Below are positions 38,273 to 46,742 of a stretch of 64,000 nt of DNA, one piece after another. The position numbers were made by a program, and so were the translations under genes. This DNA is from Phyllobacterium myrsinacearum (lineage in GTDB: Bacteria > Pseudomonadota > Alphaproteobacteria > Rhizobiales > Rhizobiaceae), in the NCBI RefSeq assembly GCF_002980555.1, contig NZ_PVBT01000007.1:186001-250000 (forward strand), in the 5' to 3' direction. A model generated the notes under the pieces. It was not told where the DNA came from. It searched no databases and saw nothing but the letters and a program-made list of their open reading frames with translations. Each line of letters begins with the position of its first letter. Position 1 is the first letter of the stretch.

Positions 38273-39079
38273 TCACGGGACGAGGCAGCTGTGGGGATCG
38301 TGTTCTTTTCCGAACCTGTACATGTCCCGGTACGAAGCGGGATACCATGCCGACATCAGCCCTTTGACGCCGAAGGACTTCAGGGTTTTGGGCGATGGCG
38401 CCCATATGGGCTTGTTGGGCGCATAGCAGCCCGGCTCAAGGTCCTTGCGGATGCGCTTGGCCGGGTTCCAGTAAATAAGCATCTTGTTCACGCCGGTTCT
38501 CTTAAGCATGGCGTTCTGCCAATCAAGAAGATCCCGCCACTTCGCCAGTATTCTTCGCTGATCCTGCCGTGTTGCGTTGCTGAAAAAGGCTGCACCAGCC
38601 GCTGTTTTGAACAGCTTGTCCCTGGTTTCGGGCGGACCGCCGTGGAAACCGACAAAAGAGTGGCGCTTGATCACCTTGCGCTCCAGTGGAAGGAAGAAAT
38701 AATACGCACATCCCGATGCACAGATGCGGTCAACGATAATGGCCGGCTGAACGCGTTCCAGCATCTGGCCGATGTTTTTCGCGGCAAACATCTCACCGCC
38801 GCTTGAGCGAACGATGAGATAGCGAATGTCGCGTGTCAGATTTGTCCGGAACAGCCGCTCGGTTTCAGCATTGATCTGACCGTAGTAGCAGAGGATATCC
38901 CCATTCCGGCTCATTTTGGGCCGCATCATTTCCTGCTTGAAGCCGCAATCGAAATCCATCGCCGCCTGAAGCGAATGCGGCGGTTGCGGCGCAGCGCGGG
39001 CGACGGAAGAGACCACGGCGCACAACAACAGGAGCAAAGCCGCAATGCTTCGCGCGCTGCTGCCCGTTAATCCGGACAA
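38273..39079 (-). CDS. Exported ClpP-fold protein, partner of the double-glycine peptide
   Basis: The 268-residue product has a signal peptide (about 1-29, SIAALLLLLCAVVSSVARA), then a ClpP-like domain: DILCYYGQINAETERLF, LIVRSSGGEMFAAKNIG, DRICASGCAYYFFL with the probable nucleophile Ser, and HSFVGFHGGP with the probable catalytic His. The C-terminal 120 residues are helical and contain a few Cys. The start is TTG 39079, seven bases after the stop of the peptide gene, so it is likely translationally coupled. It shares fold and motifs with the island protein at 34089. Confidence 0.7.
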   Translation of the reverse strand: MSGLTGSSARSIAALLLLLCAVVSSVARAAPQPPHSLQAAMDFDCGFKQEMMRPKMSRNGDILCYYGQINAETERLFRTNLTRDIRYLIVRSSGGEMFAAKNIGQMLERVQPAIIVDRICASGCAYYFFLPLERKVIKRHSFVGFHGGPPETRDKLFKTAAGAAFFSNATRQDQRRILAKWRDLLDWQNAMLKRTGVNKMLIYWNPAKRIRKDLEPGCYAPNKPIWAPSPKTLKSFGVKGLMSAWYPASYRDMYRFGKEHDPHSCLVP

Positions 39080-39086
39080 ACGTGCG

Positions 39087-39386
39087 CTACCACGTATGCG
39101 TATAACTCGCCGAACCTGTCACACTGGAATGACCGTGATTGTCCGTGGTGCCTGATACACCGATGCTCAGACTGTTGTGCGTCGGGCTTTCGTTGCCAGG
39201 CTTGCCGTTTGTCTGACCTTTGGCGTGTGCCGGACTGCTGCTGGTGTGCCCCTTGCCCGAAGAGGCGCCCTTGCTGCTACCGCTACTACCGCTTTTGCCG
39301 TTGCCGCTTTTGCCACTGCCGCCCTTACCGCTGTTGCCACCACCGCCAGTCACGTAATCCAACTCGTATTCCATCAGTTCGCGCAT
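39087..39386 (-). CDS. Gly/Ser-rich peptide precursor with a double-glycine leader
   Basis: The 99-residue product begins MRELMEYELDYVTGG, in which Leu4 (-12), Leu9 (-7), Val12 (-4) and Gly14-Gly15 (-2,-1) match the consensus leader cut by C39 peptidase transporters. The remaining 84 residues are extremely rich in Gly, Ser, Lys, Asn and His and end SYTHTW. AGAGGA lies nine bases before ATG 39386. It is directly followed by the ClpP-fold gene. It could be a bacteriocin-type or other exported peptide. No C39 transporter is in the window. Confidence 0.6.
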   Translation of the reverse strand: MRELMEYELDYVTGGGGNSGKGGSGKSGNGKSGSSGSSKGASSGKGHTSSSPAHAKGQTNGKPGNESPTHNSLSIGVSGTTDNHGHSSVTGSASYTHTW

Positions 39387-39770
39387 AATCCGTTCCTCTC
39401 ATGGTTCAGGCAGCGCACATTCAGCAACGCCAGATTCAAAGGGTAGGCGCAAAAACGGAATTGGGAAATACGTATGGCTACCAATGCGAACACGACGAAA
39501 ATAACGCGTGTCCGCTGCCCCATTGCAAGGCTCGTTCGTCGAAAGTCCAATTTCCCGCCGTGCTGTTTCAGCCTACAACAGGACTTCTGACATGCTGATA
39601 CCGGAAGCTTTGAACAGACAATTCATCGGCAAATGATTGCTCGCCAATTGCCGAACCAGCCCTTATAAGGGGCGCAGTGCGGTTTGTTGGGGATAAAGTT
39701 CCGCGTGCCTCGATATTGCCACGTTACACAATAACCTCGCGCGCAATGGAAGCGTGACGTACGGGACCTG
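39387..39770. other. Intergenic region between the peptide operon and the M23 gene
   Basis: These 384 bases must hold two divergent promoters. No coding frame with family-like sequence, no tRNA and no clear palindrome was recognised. Confidence 0.3.
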
Positions 39771-41558
39771 ATGACGCGATCAAACGCAAAAAGCAGAATC
39801 GAACAGGCAATCGACGATAATTTTGGCGCCATCCGCCAGATATCGCGCATTGTCCGCTTTTCGCTTTTCACCCATGCGCGCTTTCTCTCGGCCATTCTGG
39901 TGGCGGTGATTGCCTCTGCCGCCATGTTTGCGGGCGTTCTCGCCGTCATGAACCGGCGTCCACCCGTGGCCATAGCCGCCATTGCCGCACCGCTGCGAAC
40001 ACGGCCTGAAGCTGCGCCGAAAGGCGACCGCCTGCCTCCGCCCGCCATCGTGCAGGCGGCGCCGGTGGCCAAGGTGCTGGAAAGCCAGGCTGATGGTTCG
40101 ACGGAAAAATTCGCCTATCGCCAGGTCAAGATCGGTGCGACCAGGCAGGTGCCCGCGCGGGTCAGCGCGGGGCATGCCGCTGCATTCGCCCAGCGGTTTC
40201 CGCCCGCCAGCAGCGATCCGTTCCAGTCCATCCTGACGGAGAAATCCGCAAAAACCGTGACAAAAGCCATGCCCGTTGCCCTGGCGAGCCTGGGTGAGGA
40301 GCGCATTCTGGTGCGCGGCACGCCGATCAATGTCAGCACCGCCAAGGTGCAACCGGCTCCTGCCGTCGAGCAGGTGGTCGCCCTGCCCGCCCAGGGCATC
40401 GATATCGGCAGCCTGCTCGCTGCGGCCAACATGACCGACGAGGACCGGGCGGCGCTGCAGAGTGCACTGACGGCCAGCAGCAGCGCCTCGCCGGAGCGCA
40501 TCGAGCTTCTCCTGGAAAAGGCGCCGCGCAAGGATGCGCCGGAGCGGCTGCTGATGGCGCGGCTTTTCCGGCATGACAGCCCGCCATCCGATCTGGCGCG
40601 CGACGATGGCGGCGTCCTGCGGCGTGTCAGCAACCCGCGGCAGTTCGAGCGCCTCGCGCATGAAGCCCATATCGCCAGCACGGACGTGGCCAGCACCGAT
40701 ACGCGCAGGGATGACCGGGCGCAGGCGGCCGAAAAGGAATTTCCTGCCGCCATGCAGCAGCTGGAAAAGCTGAATGTTCCGGCCCACATGGCGGGACAAA
40801 TTCTGCAGCTTGCCAAGGAAAACGGCATCAAGCTGACCGATGCGGCCCTGCTCGACCAATCCGTCGAACTGGTGTTCCGCACCAATGAACAGGGCGAATC
40901 CGAACCCGTTGCCGTAACCTTCAACATGAAGGACAAGACCAAGCGGTTTTATCATTACCGTGCAGCGCCCGGCAACAAGGCGGAGTTCTTCGACGAGGAC
41001 GGCCAGTCTGCCTCCAAGACCCTGATGAAAAATCCGGTGCCCAACGGGCGGCTCGGCGATGGCTTTGCCTGGCGCACCCATCCGATTTTGAAGGTGCGCA
41101 AGCATCACAATGGCGTGGACTACGCCGCGCCCTTCGGCTCGCCCATTCTTGCGGCGGGCGATGGCGAGGTGGTGCTGATTTCATCGGAATCCGGCTATGG
41201 CAAATATGTCCGCATCAAGCATGATGGCGGCTTCTTCACCACCTATTCGCATATTTCGCGAACCCCGCCATCGCTGAAGGTCGGCCAGCGCGTCAGCCAG
41301 GGACAGGTCATTGCCTATATCGGCTCCACCGGCCTCTCCACAGGGCCGCATCTCTATTATGAACTGCGCATCGGCGATAAATATTACGACCCGACCGCAA
41401 CGCCGCTGCCTGCCGGAACCGATCTTGAAGGCGCAAGATTGACGGATTTCCGCAAGCAGATCAGCCACGTGGAAAACATCGAGAACTATATCGGCGCGCG
41501 CATCGCCACCGCGTTTGCCCCGCCCGATGATGGCCGGGTGCACACGGCCATCCATTAG
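39771..41558 (+). CDS. M23 family (LytM-type) peptidoglycan endopeptidase, one zinc ligand changed
   Basis: The 595-residue product has an N-terminal membrane segment near residues 40-62 (FLSAILVAVIASAAMFAGVLAVM), a long periplasmic region, and a LytM domain at about 425-545 (HHNGVDYAAPFGSPILAAGDGEVV, TTYSHISRTPPSLKVGQ, STGPHLYYELRI). The first ligands His and Asp (HxxxD) are intact. The canonical HxH motif reads HLY here, so the second His ligand is a Tyr. Such changes occur in regulatory, inactive members such as EnvC or NlpD. It may activate an amidase or retain weak activity. Confidence 0.85.
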   Translation: MTRSNAKSRIEQAIDDNFGAIRQISRIVRFSLFTHARFLSAILVAVIASAAMFAGVLAVMNRRPPVAIAAIAAPLRTRPEAAPKGDRLPPPAIVQAAPVAKVLESQADGSTEKFAYRQVKIGATRQVPARVSAGHAAAFAQRFPPASSDPFQSILTEKSAKTVTKAMPVALASLGEERILVRGTPINVSTAKVQPAPAVEQVVALPAQGIDIGSLLAAANMTDEDRAALQSALTASSSASPERIELLLEKAPRKDAPERLLMARLFRHDSPPSDLARDDGGVLRRVSNPRQFERLAHEAHIASTDVASTDTRRDDRAQAAEKEFPAAMQQLEKLNVPAHMAGQILQLAKENGIKLTDAALLDQSVELVFRTNEQGESEPVAVTFNMKDKTKRFYHYRAAPGNKAEFFDEDGQSASKTLMKNPVPNGRLGDGFAWRTHPILKVRKHHNGVDYAAPFGSPILAAGDGEVVLISSESGYGKYVRIKHDGGFFTTYSHISRTPPSLKVGQRVSQGQVIAYIGSTGLSTGPHLYYELRIGDKYYDPTATPLPAGTDLEGARLTDFRKQISHVENIENYIGARIATAFAPPDDGRVHTAIH

Positions 41559-41589
41559 ATTTTTTGCAGGAGCAACCGGCGAACGCCGA

Positions 41590-42591
41590 TCAGTGGCCGC
41601 CCGCTTCGCTGTCGAGATGTGCCATCTGTGCGGCGGCATAGCGTTCTCCGGCAGCAGCCCCTTTCGGCACGGCCTGCTCGATGCGGTCAAGATCATCCCT
41701 GGACAAGTGTACATCCAGCGCGCCCAGTGCTTCGCTCAGGCGATCCCGGCGGCGGGCACCGACGACGGGAATGATGTCATCGCCCTGTGCGGCGACCCAG
41801 GCAATGGCGATCTGTGCCACCGTGACGCCCCGGGCTTCGGCAATGCCCTGCAAGGCATCGACCAGACGCAGGTTCTTGTCGACATTCTCGCCCTGAAAGC
41901 GCGGGCTGTGGGCGCGGAAATCGGCGGGACCCGCAGCGTCCTTGCGCCAGTGCCCGCTGATCAGGCCACGCGACAGCACGCCATAGGCGGTGATGCCGAT
42001 GCCCAGTTCCCGGCAGGTGCCGAGAATATGCTCCTCGATACCGCGCGAAATCAGTGAATACTCGATCTGCAGATCGGCAATCGGATGGACCGCGGCGGCG
42101 CGGCGGATGGTTTCGGGACCGACTTCCGACAGGCCGATATGCCTGATAAATCCGGCCTTCACCATCTCCGCGATGGCGCCGATGGTTTCCTCGATCGGCA
42201 CGTTCGGATCAAGGCGCGCCGGACGATAGACATCGATATAATCCACACCGAGCCTCTGCAGGGAATAGGCGAGCGAGGTTTTCACCGCCGCAGGCCGTCC
42301 GTCAAAGCCGATCCAGCCGGCGGCAGGATCGCGCTGCGCCCCGAATTTGACGCTGAGGATCGCCTGATCGCGCTTTGTGCCTTTAAGGGCCTCGCTGATG
42401 AGCAGCTCATTGTGGCCCATGCCGTAGAAATCGCCGGTATCCAGCAGGTTGATGCCCGCTTCCAGCGCGGCATGAATGGTCGCAATACTCTCGGCGCGGT
42501 CGGCGGGCCCATACATGCCGGACATGCCCATGCAGCCGAGGCCCAATGCCGAGACCTGCGGGCCGGTTGTACCCAATGGACGAATTTGCAT
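41590..42591 (-). CDS. Aldo/keto reductase
   Basis: The 333-residue NADPH-dependent TIM-barrel enzyme opens [28 protein letters not shown]. The tetrad can be seen: Asp in [14 protein letters not shown], Tyr in the same segment, Lys in AILSVKFG, with His replaced in the fourth position region by DVYRPARLD. It is closest to YajO/AKR13-type reductases. AAGGAG precedes ATG 42591. It is divergent from the LysR gene, whose target it probably is. Confidence 0.9.
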   Translation of the reverse strand: MQIRPLGTTGPQVSALGLGCMGMSGMYGPADRAESIATIHAALEAGINLLDTGDFYGMGHNELLISEALKGTKRDQAILSVKFGAQRDPAAGWIGFDGRPAAVKTSLAYSLQRLGVDYIDVYRPARLDPNVPIEETIGAIAEMVKAGFIRHIGLSEVGPETIRRAAAVHPIADLQIEYSLISRGIEEHILGTCRELGIGITAYGVLSRGLISGHWRKDAAGPADFRAHSPRFQGENVDKNLRLVDALQGIAEARGVTVAQIAIAWVAAQGDDIIPVVGARRRDRLSEALGALDVHLSRDDLDRIEQAVPKGAAAGERYAAAQMAHLDSEAGGH

Positions 42592-42706
42592 CTTGTCGAA
42601 CTCCTTTTGCCACCGCACTTCCTGCGGCAGGTTGGCTCTTTATAAACCAGCGCTATTTGTGCGATAATCCGCCATACTGTGTACGGGCTGTACGGAAAAC
42701 CGAACA

Positions 42707-43609
42707 ATGAACGATCCCAATCTCAGCGATCTCGATGCGCTTGTATCCGTGGCGCGAGCCCGCAGCTTTCGCGGTGCCGCCAAGCTGCGCGGTGTTTCGG
42801 CTTCGTCGCTCAGCGACGCCATCCGGCGGCTGGAGGAGCGTGTCGGCGTGCGCCTGCTCAACCGCACCACCCGCAGCGTTACGCCCACGGAGGCCGGGAC
42901 ACGGCTGCTCGAACGGCTGACGCCGGCACTCGGTGAGATCACCGGCGCGCTCGACGCGCTCAACAGTTTTCGCGACAGCCCGACCGGAACGCTGAAGCTG
43001 AACGTTCCCACCATCGTTGCCCACTGCATCCTGCCGCCGATCGTCAACCGGTTCCTCGCGGCATATCCGGGCATCAGGCTTGAGGTGACGACCAACGACA
43101 CCTTCATCGACGTGCTGGCAGCCGGTTTCGATGCGGGTATCCGCTATGATGAAAGTATCGAGCAGGACATGATCGCCGTGCCCATCGGCCCGCGCACCCA
43201 GCGTTTCATCTGCGTTGCAGCACCGGCCTATCTGGAAAAGCATGGCGAACCGCAGCACCCGAAGGATCTGCTGCAGCATGCCTGCATACGCCACCGCTTT
43301 GCCAGCGGCGCCATCGCACCGTGGGAGTTCGAGCGGAATGGGGAACTGGTGAAGGTCAACCCGACGGGACCATTGATTGCTTCAACCATGGACCTGGAAC
43401 GCGGCGCAGCGCTGGCGGGACTGGGGATTATCAGTACATTCCAGGAGTTTTTGCAAGACGGTCTTGAAAGCGGTGCCTTCCGGCCCGTTCTGCCCGAATG
43501 GTGGCAGAGCTTTTCCGGGCCTTTTCTCTACTATCCGAGCCGCAGGCTCATGCCAGCCCCCTTGCGCGCATTCGTGGATTTCGTCAAATCCGGCGGCGCG
43601 AAGCCTTGA
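42707..43609 (+). CDS. LysR family regulator
   Basis: The 300-residue product has the LysR winged HTH at about residues 5-63 (LVSVARARSFRGAAKLRGVSASSLSDAIRRLEERVGVRLLNRTTRSVTPT) and a two-lobed inducer-binding domain from about 90. The 115-base gap to the divergent aldo/keto reductase contains the shared promoter region. The inducer is unknown. Confidence 0.92.
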   Translation: MNDPNLSDLDALVSVARARSFRGAAKLRGVSASSLSDAIRRLEERVGVRLLNRTTRSVTPTEAGTRLLERLTPALGEITGALDALNSFRDSPTGTLKLNVPTIVAHCILPPIVNRFLAAYPGIRLEVTTNDTFIDVLAAGFDAGIRYDESIEQDMIAVPIGPRTQRFICVAAPAYLEKHGEPQHPKDLLQHACIRHRFASGAIAPWEFERNGELVKVNPTGPLIASTMDLERGAALAGLGIISTFQEFLQDGLESGAFRPVLPEWWQSFSGPFLYYPSRRLMPAPLRAFVDFVKSGGAKP

Positions 43610-43620
43610 ACAAGGGATGC

Positions 43621-43815
43621 CTACTCGTCCTCGTCCTCTTCCTCGTCATCATCGGACTCGATCACATCCCAGATGAAGGCGTTCAGACGTTCTTCGATGC
43701 TTTTTCTGGAAGCACCGGCTTTTTCCATCTCGCGTTTGATCTTGACGAACTGCGCCTTGTCTTCGGGCGAGAGGTATTTTGCGGCGTTTTCGAGTGATGA
43801 CATGGGACTGGACAT
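43621..43815 (-). CDS. Small acidic protein of unknown function
   Basis: The product of about 64 residues starts MSSPMSSLENAAKYLSPED and ends in a run of acidic residues (DDDEEEDEDE) after a short helical part (KIKREMEKAGASRKSIEERLNAF). The start could be 43803, 43815 or 43857, since none has a strong ribosome site. No named family was recognised. The convergent LysR gene ends 11 bases away. Confidence 0.55.
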   Translation of the reverse strand: MSSPMSSLENAAKYLSPEDKAQFVKIKREMEKAGASRKSIEERLNAFIWDVIESDDDEEEDEDE

Positions 43816-43890
43816 ACGCGGCTCATACCTTTTCGGGCGCGACAATGGAAGGATCATATCACGCCCAGAGCCAGTCCATCCTTAAGAAAT

Positions 43891-44208
43891 TCAGCCAATA
43901 TGCTGCTCGCGGCCGTGCTCCGCCTTGTCATCGCCCGCCGGGTCAAGCAGGAGCAGCGGTGGATTGCTGTCGCCAAGCGGCATGTGGCTGATGATATGGA
44001 TCCGGTTTTGCGCATCGCGGCGGACGGAATAGACCAGTTCCCCATCAAGAGCACCGTTCATCTGCCTGCCTGCAAGCCGGAACCGCAGCGTCAGCGCCAC
44101 CAGCCCCAGCACGAAGGCGGGCGGAACGATCAGCCACAGCACCTTCAGCCAATCGGAGAGCGATTGGTATGTGTCAAAAAAATCCTGCCAGAAATTGTAG
44201 GTATCCAT
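43891..44208 (-). CDS. Small membrane protein, paralogue of the 52.4 kb gene
   Basis: The 105-residue product has one membrane segment near residues 22-43 (VLWLIVPPAFVLGLVALTL) followed by an Arg-rich stretch and a short soluble domain (DGELVYSVRRDAQNRIHIISHMP, LLLLDPAG). It aligns along its length with the protein at 52435-52746. It is divergent from a controller-like regulator at 44342, with a C-box-like site 31 bases before its start. Function not recognised. Confidence 0.7.
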   Translation of the reverse strand: MDTYNFWQDFFDTYQSLSDWLKVLWLIVPPAFVLGLVALTLRFRLAGRQMNGALDGELVYSVRRDAQNRIHIISHMPLGDSNPPLLLLDPAGDDKAEHGREQHIG

Positions 44209-44239
44209 ATCGATGGCTCAAAAATTCAACGTTAATTGT

Positions 44240-44317
44240 GACTTATAGTATACATATCGCAAACGCATTGACCAGCACTTTTCGCCTATTGTTACTCATA
44301 GTGTGTAGACTTAAAAG
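44240..44317. promoter_or_regulatory. C-box-like operators, second controller module
   Basis: TACTCATAGT-GTGTA-GACTTAAAAG (44293-44317) has the same 10-5-10 layout as the site at 35840-35864 and ends 24 bases before the regulator start. GACTTATAGT (44240-44249) lies 31 bases before the membrane gene start. The layout of the two intergenic regions is nearly identical although their sequences differ. Confidence 0.6.
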
Positions 44318-44341
44318 CTACATGCACGGCCACATGCCGCC

Positions 44342-44557
44342 ATGGACTCAAGGCAGATCGTTGGCAGAAATGTGAGAAGAATCCGGGAAGAGATGGGCCT
44401 ATCTCAGGAGCAGCTTGCCTTTGAGACAGAGTTGCACCGGACCTATATCAGCGGTGTCGAAAGAGGCGTCAGAAATCCGACGGTTCTGGTGATCGACCGT
44501 TTGGCAAAGGCACTTGGTGTGCCGCCCCATCTGCTTTTGATGCAGGGTAGTATCTAG
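44342..44557 (+). CDS. Small XRE regulator resembling R-M controller (C) proteins, second copy
   Basis: The 71-residue product is a single HTH domain with GLSQEQLAFETELHRTYISGVERGVRNPTVLVIDRLAKALGV. HRTYISGVERGVRNPT corresponds to the C-protein hallmark seen in the copy at 35887. No ribosome site precedes ATG 44342, so the message may be leaderless. No methylase or endonuclease gene lies close. It faces away from a small membrane protein gene. Confidence 0.8.
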   Translation: MDSRQIVGRNVRRIREEMGLSQEQLAFETELHRTYISGVERGVRNPTVLVIDRLAKALGVPPHLLLMQGSI

Positions 44558-44616
44558 CTTAAACTGCAGCGATTACTGAATGGCTGGCATTCCCGGCTCT
44601 GTGTGGTTCGACAGGC

Positions 44617-45813
44617 TCAGATTGCAGTGCGCAAAACCATCTCCGGCGCCACCCCCACGAGCTGCGTATAGCGCTCGGGGTCCGTCGCCCCCTCGGTGTT
44701 GACGATGAGCACGCGTGAACCGGCATCAAGACGGATGGCTTGGCGCATGTCATGATCTTCAGCGACAGCGAGCAGGCCCGCCAAACCGGCGCCGCCGCTT
44801 TCCCCCGCAACGACAGCTATATCCGTTCCAAGCGGCCGGGCCAGGCGGTTCATCGCCGCGACGGCCCCTTCCTCTTCAACGGTCATGAACGCATCGGCGG
44901 CGCGGGAGAGGATACGCCAGGCCACGGGTGACGGCTCGTAGCATTCGAGCATCGCCATGACGGTGGCTTCGCCGTGGGCGATCTTGACCACCTCGCCCGC
45001 CTGCGCGCTGGCAAAAATGCAGGCGGCGCGGGCCGGTTCGACCACGATGAAGGCCGGACGTTCTTTTCCAAGCACAAGCGCCAGATATGCTGCAAGCGCA
45101 GCGGCGACACCGCCCACGCCCGCCTGCACGAAGACATGGGTTGGCGCTTGCGGCAATGCACGCAAGGCTTCACGGATGATGGCCGTATAACCCTGCATCA
45201 CCAGCCCCGGAATGCGTTCATAGCCTGGCCAGGAAGTGTCGGACACGATAGTCCAGCCATTGGCCGCGCACACCCGCGCCGACTCGCGGATGGAATCGTC
45301 ATAGGTGCCGTCGACGCGGATCATCTCGGCGCCGTAGCGGGCAATGGCCGCCACCCGCTCGTCGCTCACCCCGGCATGCACGAAGATCGCCGACTGCGCG
45401 CCCACAAGCCGGGCACCGGCAGCAACGGACTTGCCGTGATTGCCATCGGTCGCACAACCGAAGGTCATGCCGCTGGCAATGGCGCGGACGGGCGGCGTGT
45501 GGAGTTCCGCAACATCCACGGGGCGTCCCAATTGCCGCTCCGCTTCCTCAAGCACGAGCCGGATCACGGCGTAGGAACCGCCCAGCGCCTTGAAGCTGCC
45601 GAGACCGAGGCGCGTGCCCTCATCCTTGACGTGGAGCGTGGCAATGCCGAGACCGGCGGCCAGCGCCGGCAATGCATGCAGAGGCGTCGGCGCGTGGTTG
45701 TTCCGATGGGACAGATACCGTTCCACTTCCGCCGCAGCGCCGACACCAAGCGTCTCCGCGTCGCGCGGATCAAGCGGCCCGTTGTGGCCGGTATGCCGGT
45801 TGAGGATCAACAT
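44617..45813 (-). CDS. dpaL: Diaminopropionate ammonia-lyase
   Basis: The 398-residue PLP enzyme converts 2,3-diaminopropionate to pyruvate and ammonia. The PLP Lys75 lies in LGSFKALGGSYA, and ASGMTFGCATDGNHGKSVA and the Gly-rich VQAGVGGVAAA phosphate loop follow. GGAGTGAAAGAGCA precedes ATG 45813. The frame extends upstream to 45927 but overlaps the divergent gene. It is divergent from an Lrp-type regulator, its likely controller. Confidence 0.9.
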   Translation of the reverse strand: MLILNRHTGHNGPLDPRDAETLGVGAAAEVERYLSHRNNHAPTPLHALPALAAGLGIATLHVKDEGTRLGLGSFKALGGSYAVIRLVLEEAERQLGRPVDVAELHTPPVRAIASGMTFGCATDGNHGKSVAAGARLVGAQSAIFVHAGVSDERVAAIARYGAEMIRVDGTYDDSIRESARVCAANGWTIVSDTSWPGYERIPGLVMQGYTAIIREALRALPQAPTHVFVQAGVGGVAAALAAYLALVLGKERPAFIVVEPARAACIFASAQAGEVVKIAHGEATVMAMLECYEPSPVAWRILSRAADAFMTVEEEGAVAAMNRLARPLGTDIAVVAGESGGAGLAGLLAVAEDHDMRQAIRLDAGSRVLIVNTEGATDPERYTQLVGVAPEMVLRTAI

Positions 45814-45919
45814 TGCTCTTTCACTCCTGCTGTTTGCGCATTTATAATGCGTTAGAAGCGAGAAAAATGCTCTTATTGGGCGCGTGCCGCGCAAGTTTGT
45901 TGCATAAAGGGGATGTTTC

Positions 45920-46408
45920 ATGACCAAACCACTGCCGACAGCGCCAGCCGATCTCGATCATTTCGATCTTGCGATCCTCGACATTCTGCAAAAGGACAAT
46001 GCGACGCCGCAACGGGTCATCGGTGAAGCGGTCCACCTTTCCGCCCCAGCGGTGCAGCGCCGCATCAAGCGCATGGAGGAAAGCGGCGTGATAGAGGCCA
46101 ATGTCGCCGTCCTCGACCCCGCCAGGCTCGGGCAGCCCATCACGATCCTTGTCGAAGTGGAGGTGGAAAGCGAGCGCATCGATCTGATCGATGCAGCGAA
46201 AAGGAGCTTTGCCGCCGCGCCGGAGGTGCAGCAATGCTACTATGTCACCGGTGAGGCCGATTTCATGCTCGTGATCATCGTGGCCAGCATGGCCGCCTAT
46301 GAAGGCCTGACCCGGCGGCTGTTCTTTGCCAACCACAATGTCAAACGCTTCCGCACGGTTGTGGTAATGGACAGGGTCAAGACCAGCCTCGCCATCCCCC
46401 TGACCTGA
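45920..46408 (+). CDS. Lrp/AsnC family regulator
   Basis: The 162-residue product has an N-terminal HTH (NATPQRVIGEAVHLSAPAVQRRIKRMEESGVIEANVAVL) and an amino-acid-binding RAM domain (about 80-155, with VQQCYYVTGEADFMLVIIV). Such small Lrp proteins usually sense the amino acid degraded by the divergent gene, here 2,3-diaminopropionate or a related compound. The intervening 106 bases are AT-rich. Confidence 0.92.
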   Translation: MTKPLPTAPADLDHFDLAILDILQKDNATPQRVIGEAVHLSAPAVQRRIKRMEESGVIEANVAVLDPARLGQPITILVEVEVESERIDLIDAAKRSFAAAPEVQQCYYVTGEADFMLVIIVASMAAYEGLTRRLFFANHNVKRFRTVVVMDRVKTSLAIPLT

Positions 46409-46429
46409 TCTTTACCCGGGCTTCCGATC

Positions 46430-46453
46430 CCGGCGCGCGAGGCCGCGCGCCGG
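46430..46453 (+). terminator. GC-rich hairpin after the Lrp gene
   Basis: CCGGCGCGCG and CGCGCGCCGG form a perfect 10-base-pair stem with loop AGGC, 22 bases after the Lrp stop. A T tract is absent, so it is a candidate terminator only. Confidence 0.5.
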
Positions 46454-46478
46454 ATTGGTGCTGCTTACACGCTCCGGG

Positions 46479-46736
46479 TCAAACCCGGCGGGCGGCACTG
46501 CGCCGCAACCGTGCCATCAGGTTGAGCCACGGCATGCCGTGGAAAATGCTCATCAGCACATACATGAGGGTCATGCCGCTGAAGGGCGATGTATTCGGCA
46601 TCGCCGAGCAGATCATGCCGGCGTCGCCGGAGAGGGCTGTGACGAGCGCCATGACGGCGAATGTCGGTGCTGCGGCGAGACGCAGCCAGCCGGCTAGGCC
46701 GGGATCGGATGCGCTGCCGGAGTCCGGGCCGAACAT
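46479..46736 (-). CDS. Small membrane protein of unknown function
   Basis: The 85-residue product has two hydrophobic segments (AAPTFAVMALVTAL and MTLMYVLMSIFHGMPWLNLM) and a basic C terminus. ATG 46736 (or GTG 46739) lies six bases after the stop of the DUF899 gene, so it is probably coupled to it. Proteins of this kind accompany DUF899 genes, but I recognise no function. Confidence 0.55.
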   Translation of the reverse strand: MFGPDSGSASDPGLAGWLRLAAAPTFAVMALVTALSGDAGMICSAMPNTSPFSGMTLMYVLMSIFHGMPWLNLMARLRRSAARRV

Positions 46737-46742
46737 CACCGT

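Noticed and set aside
35887-44557. A restriction-modification system around the controller-like genes
   Set aside because: No methylase motifs (DPPY, FxGxG, PCQ) or endonuclease-like gene were found between the two regulators or close to them.
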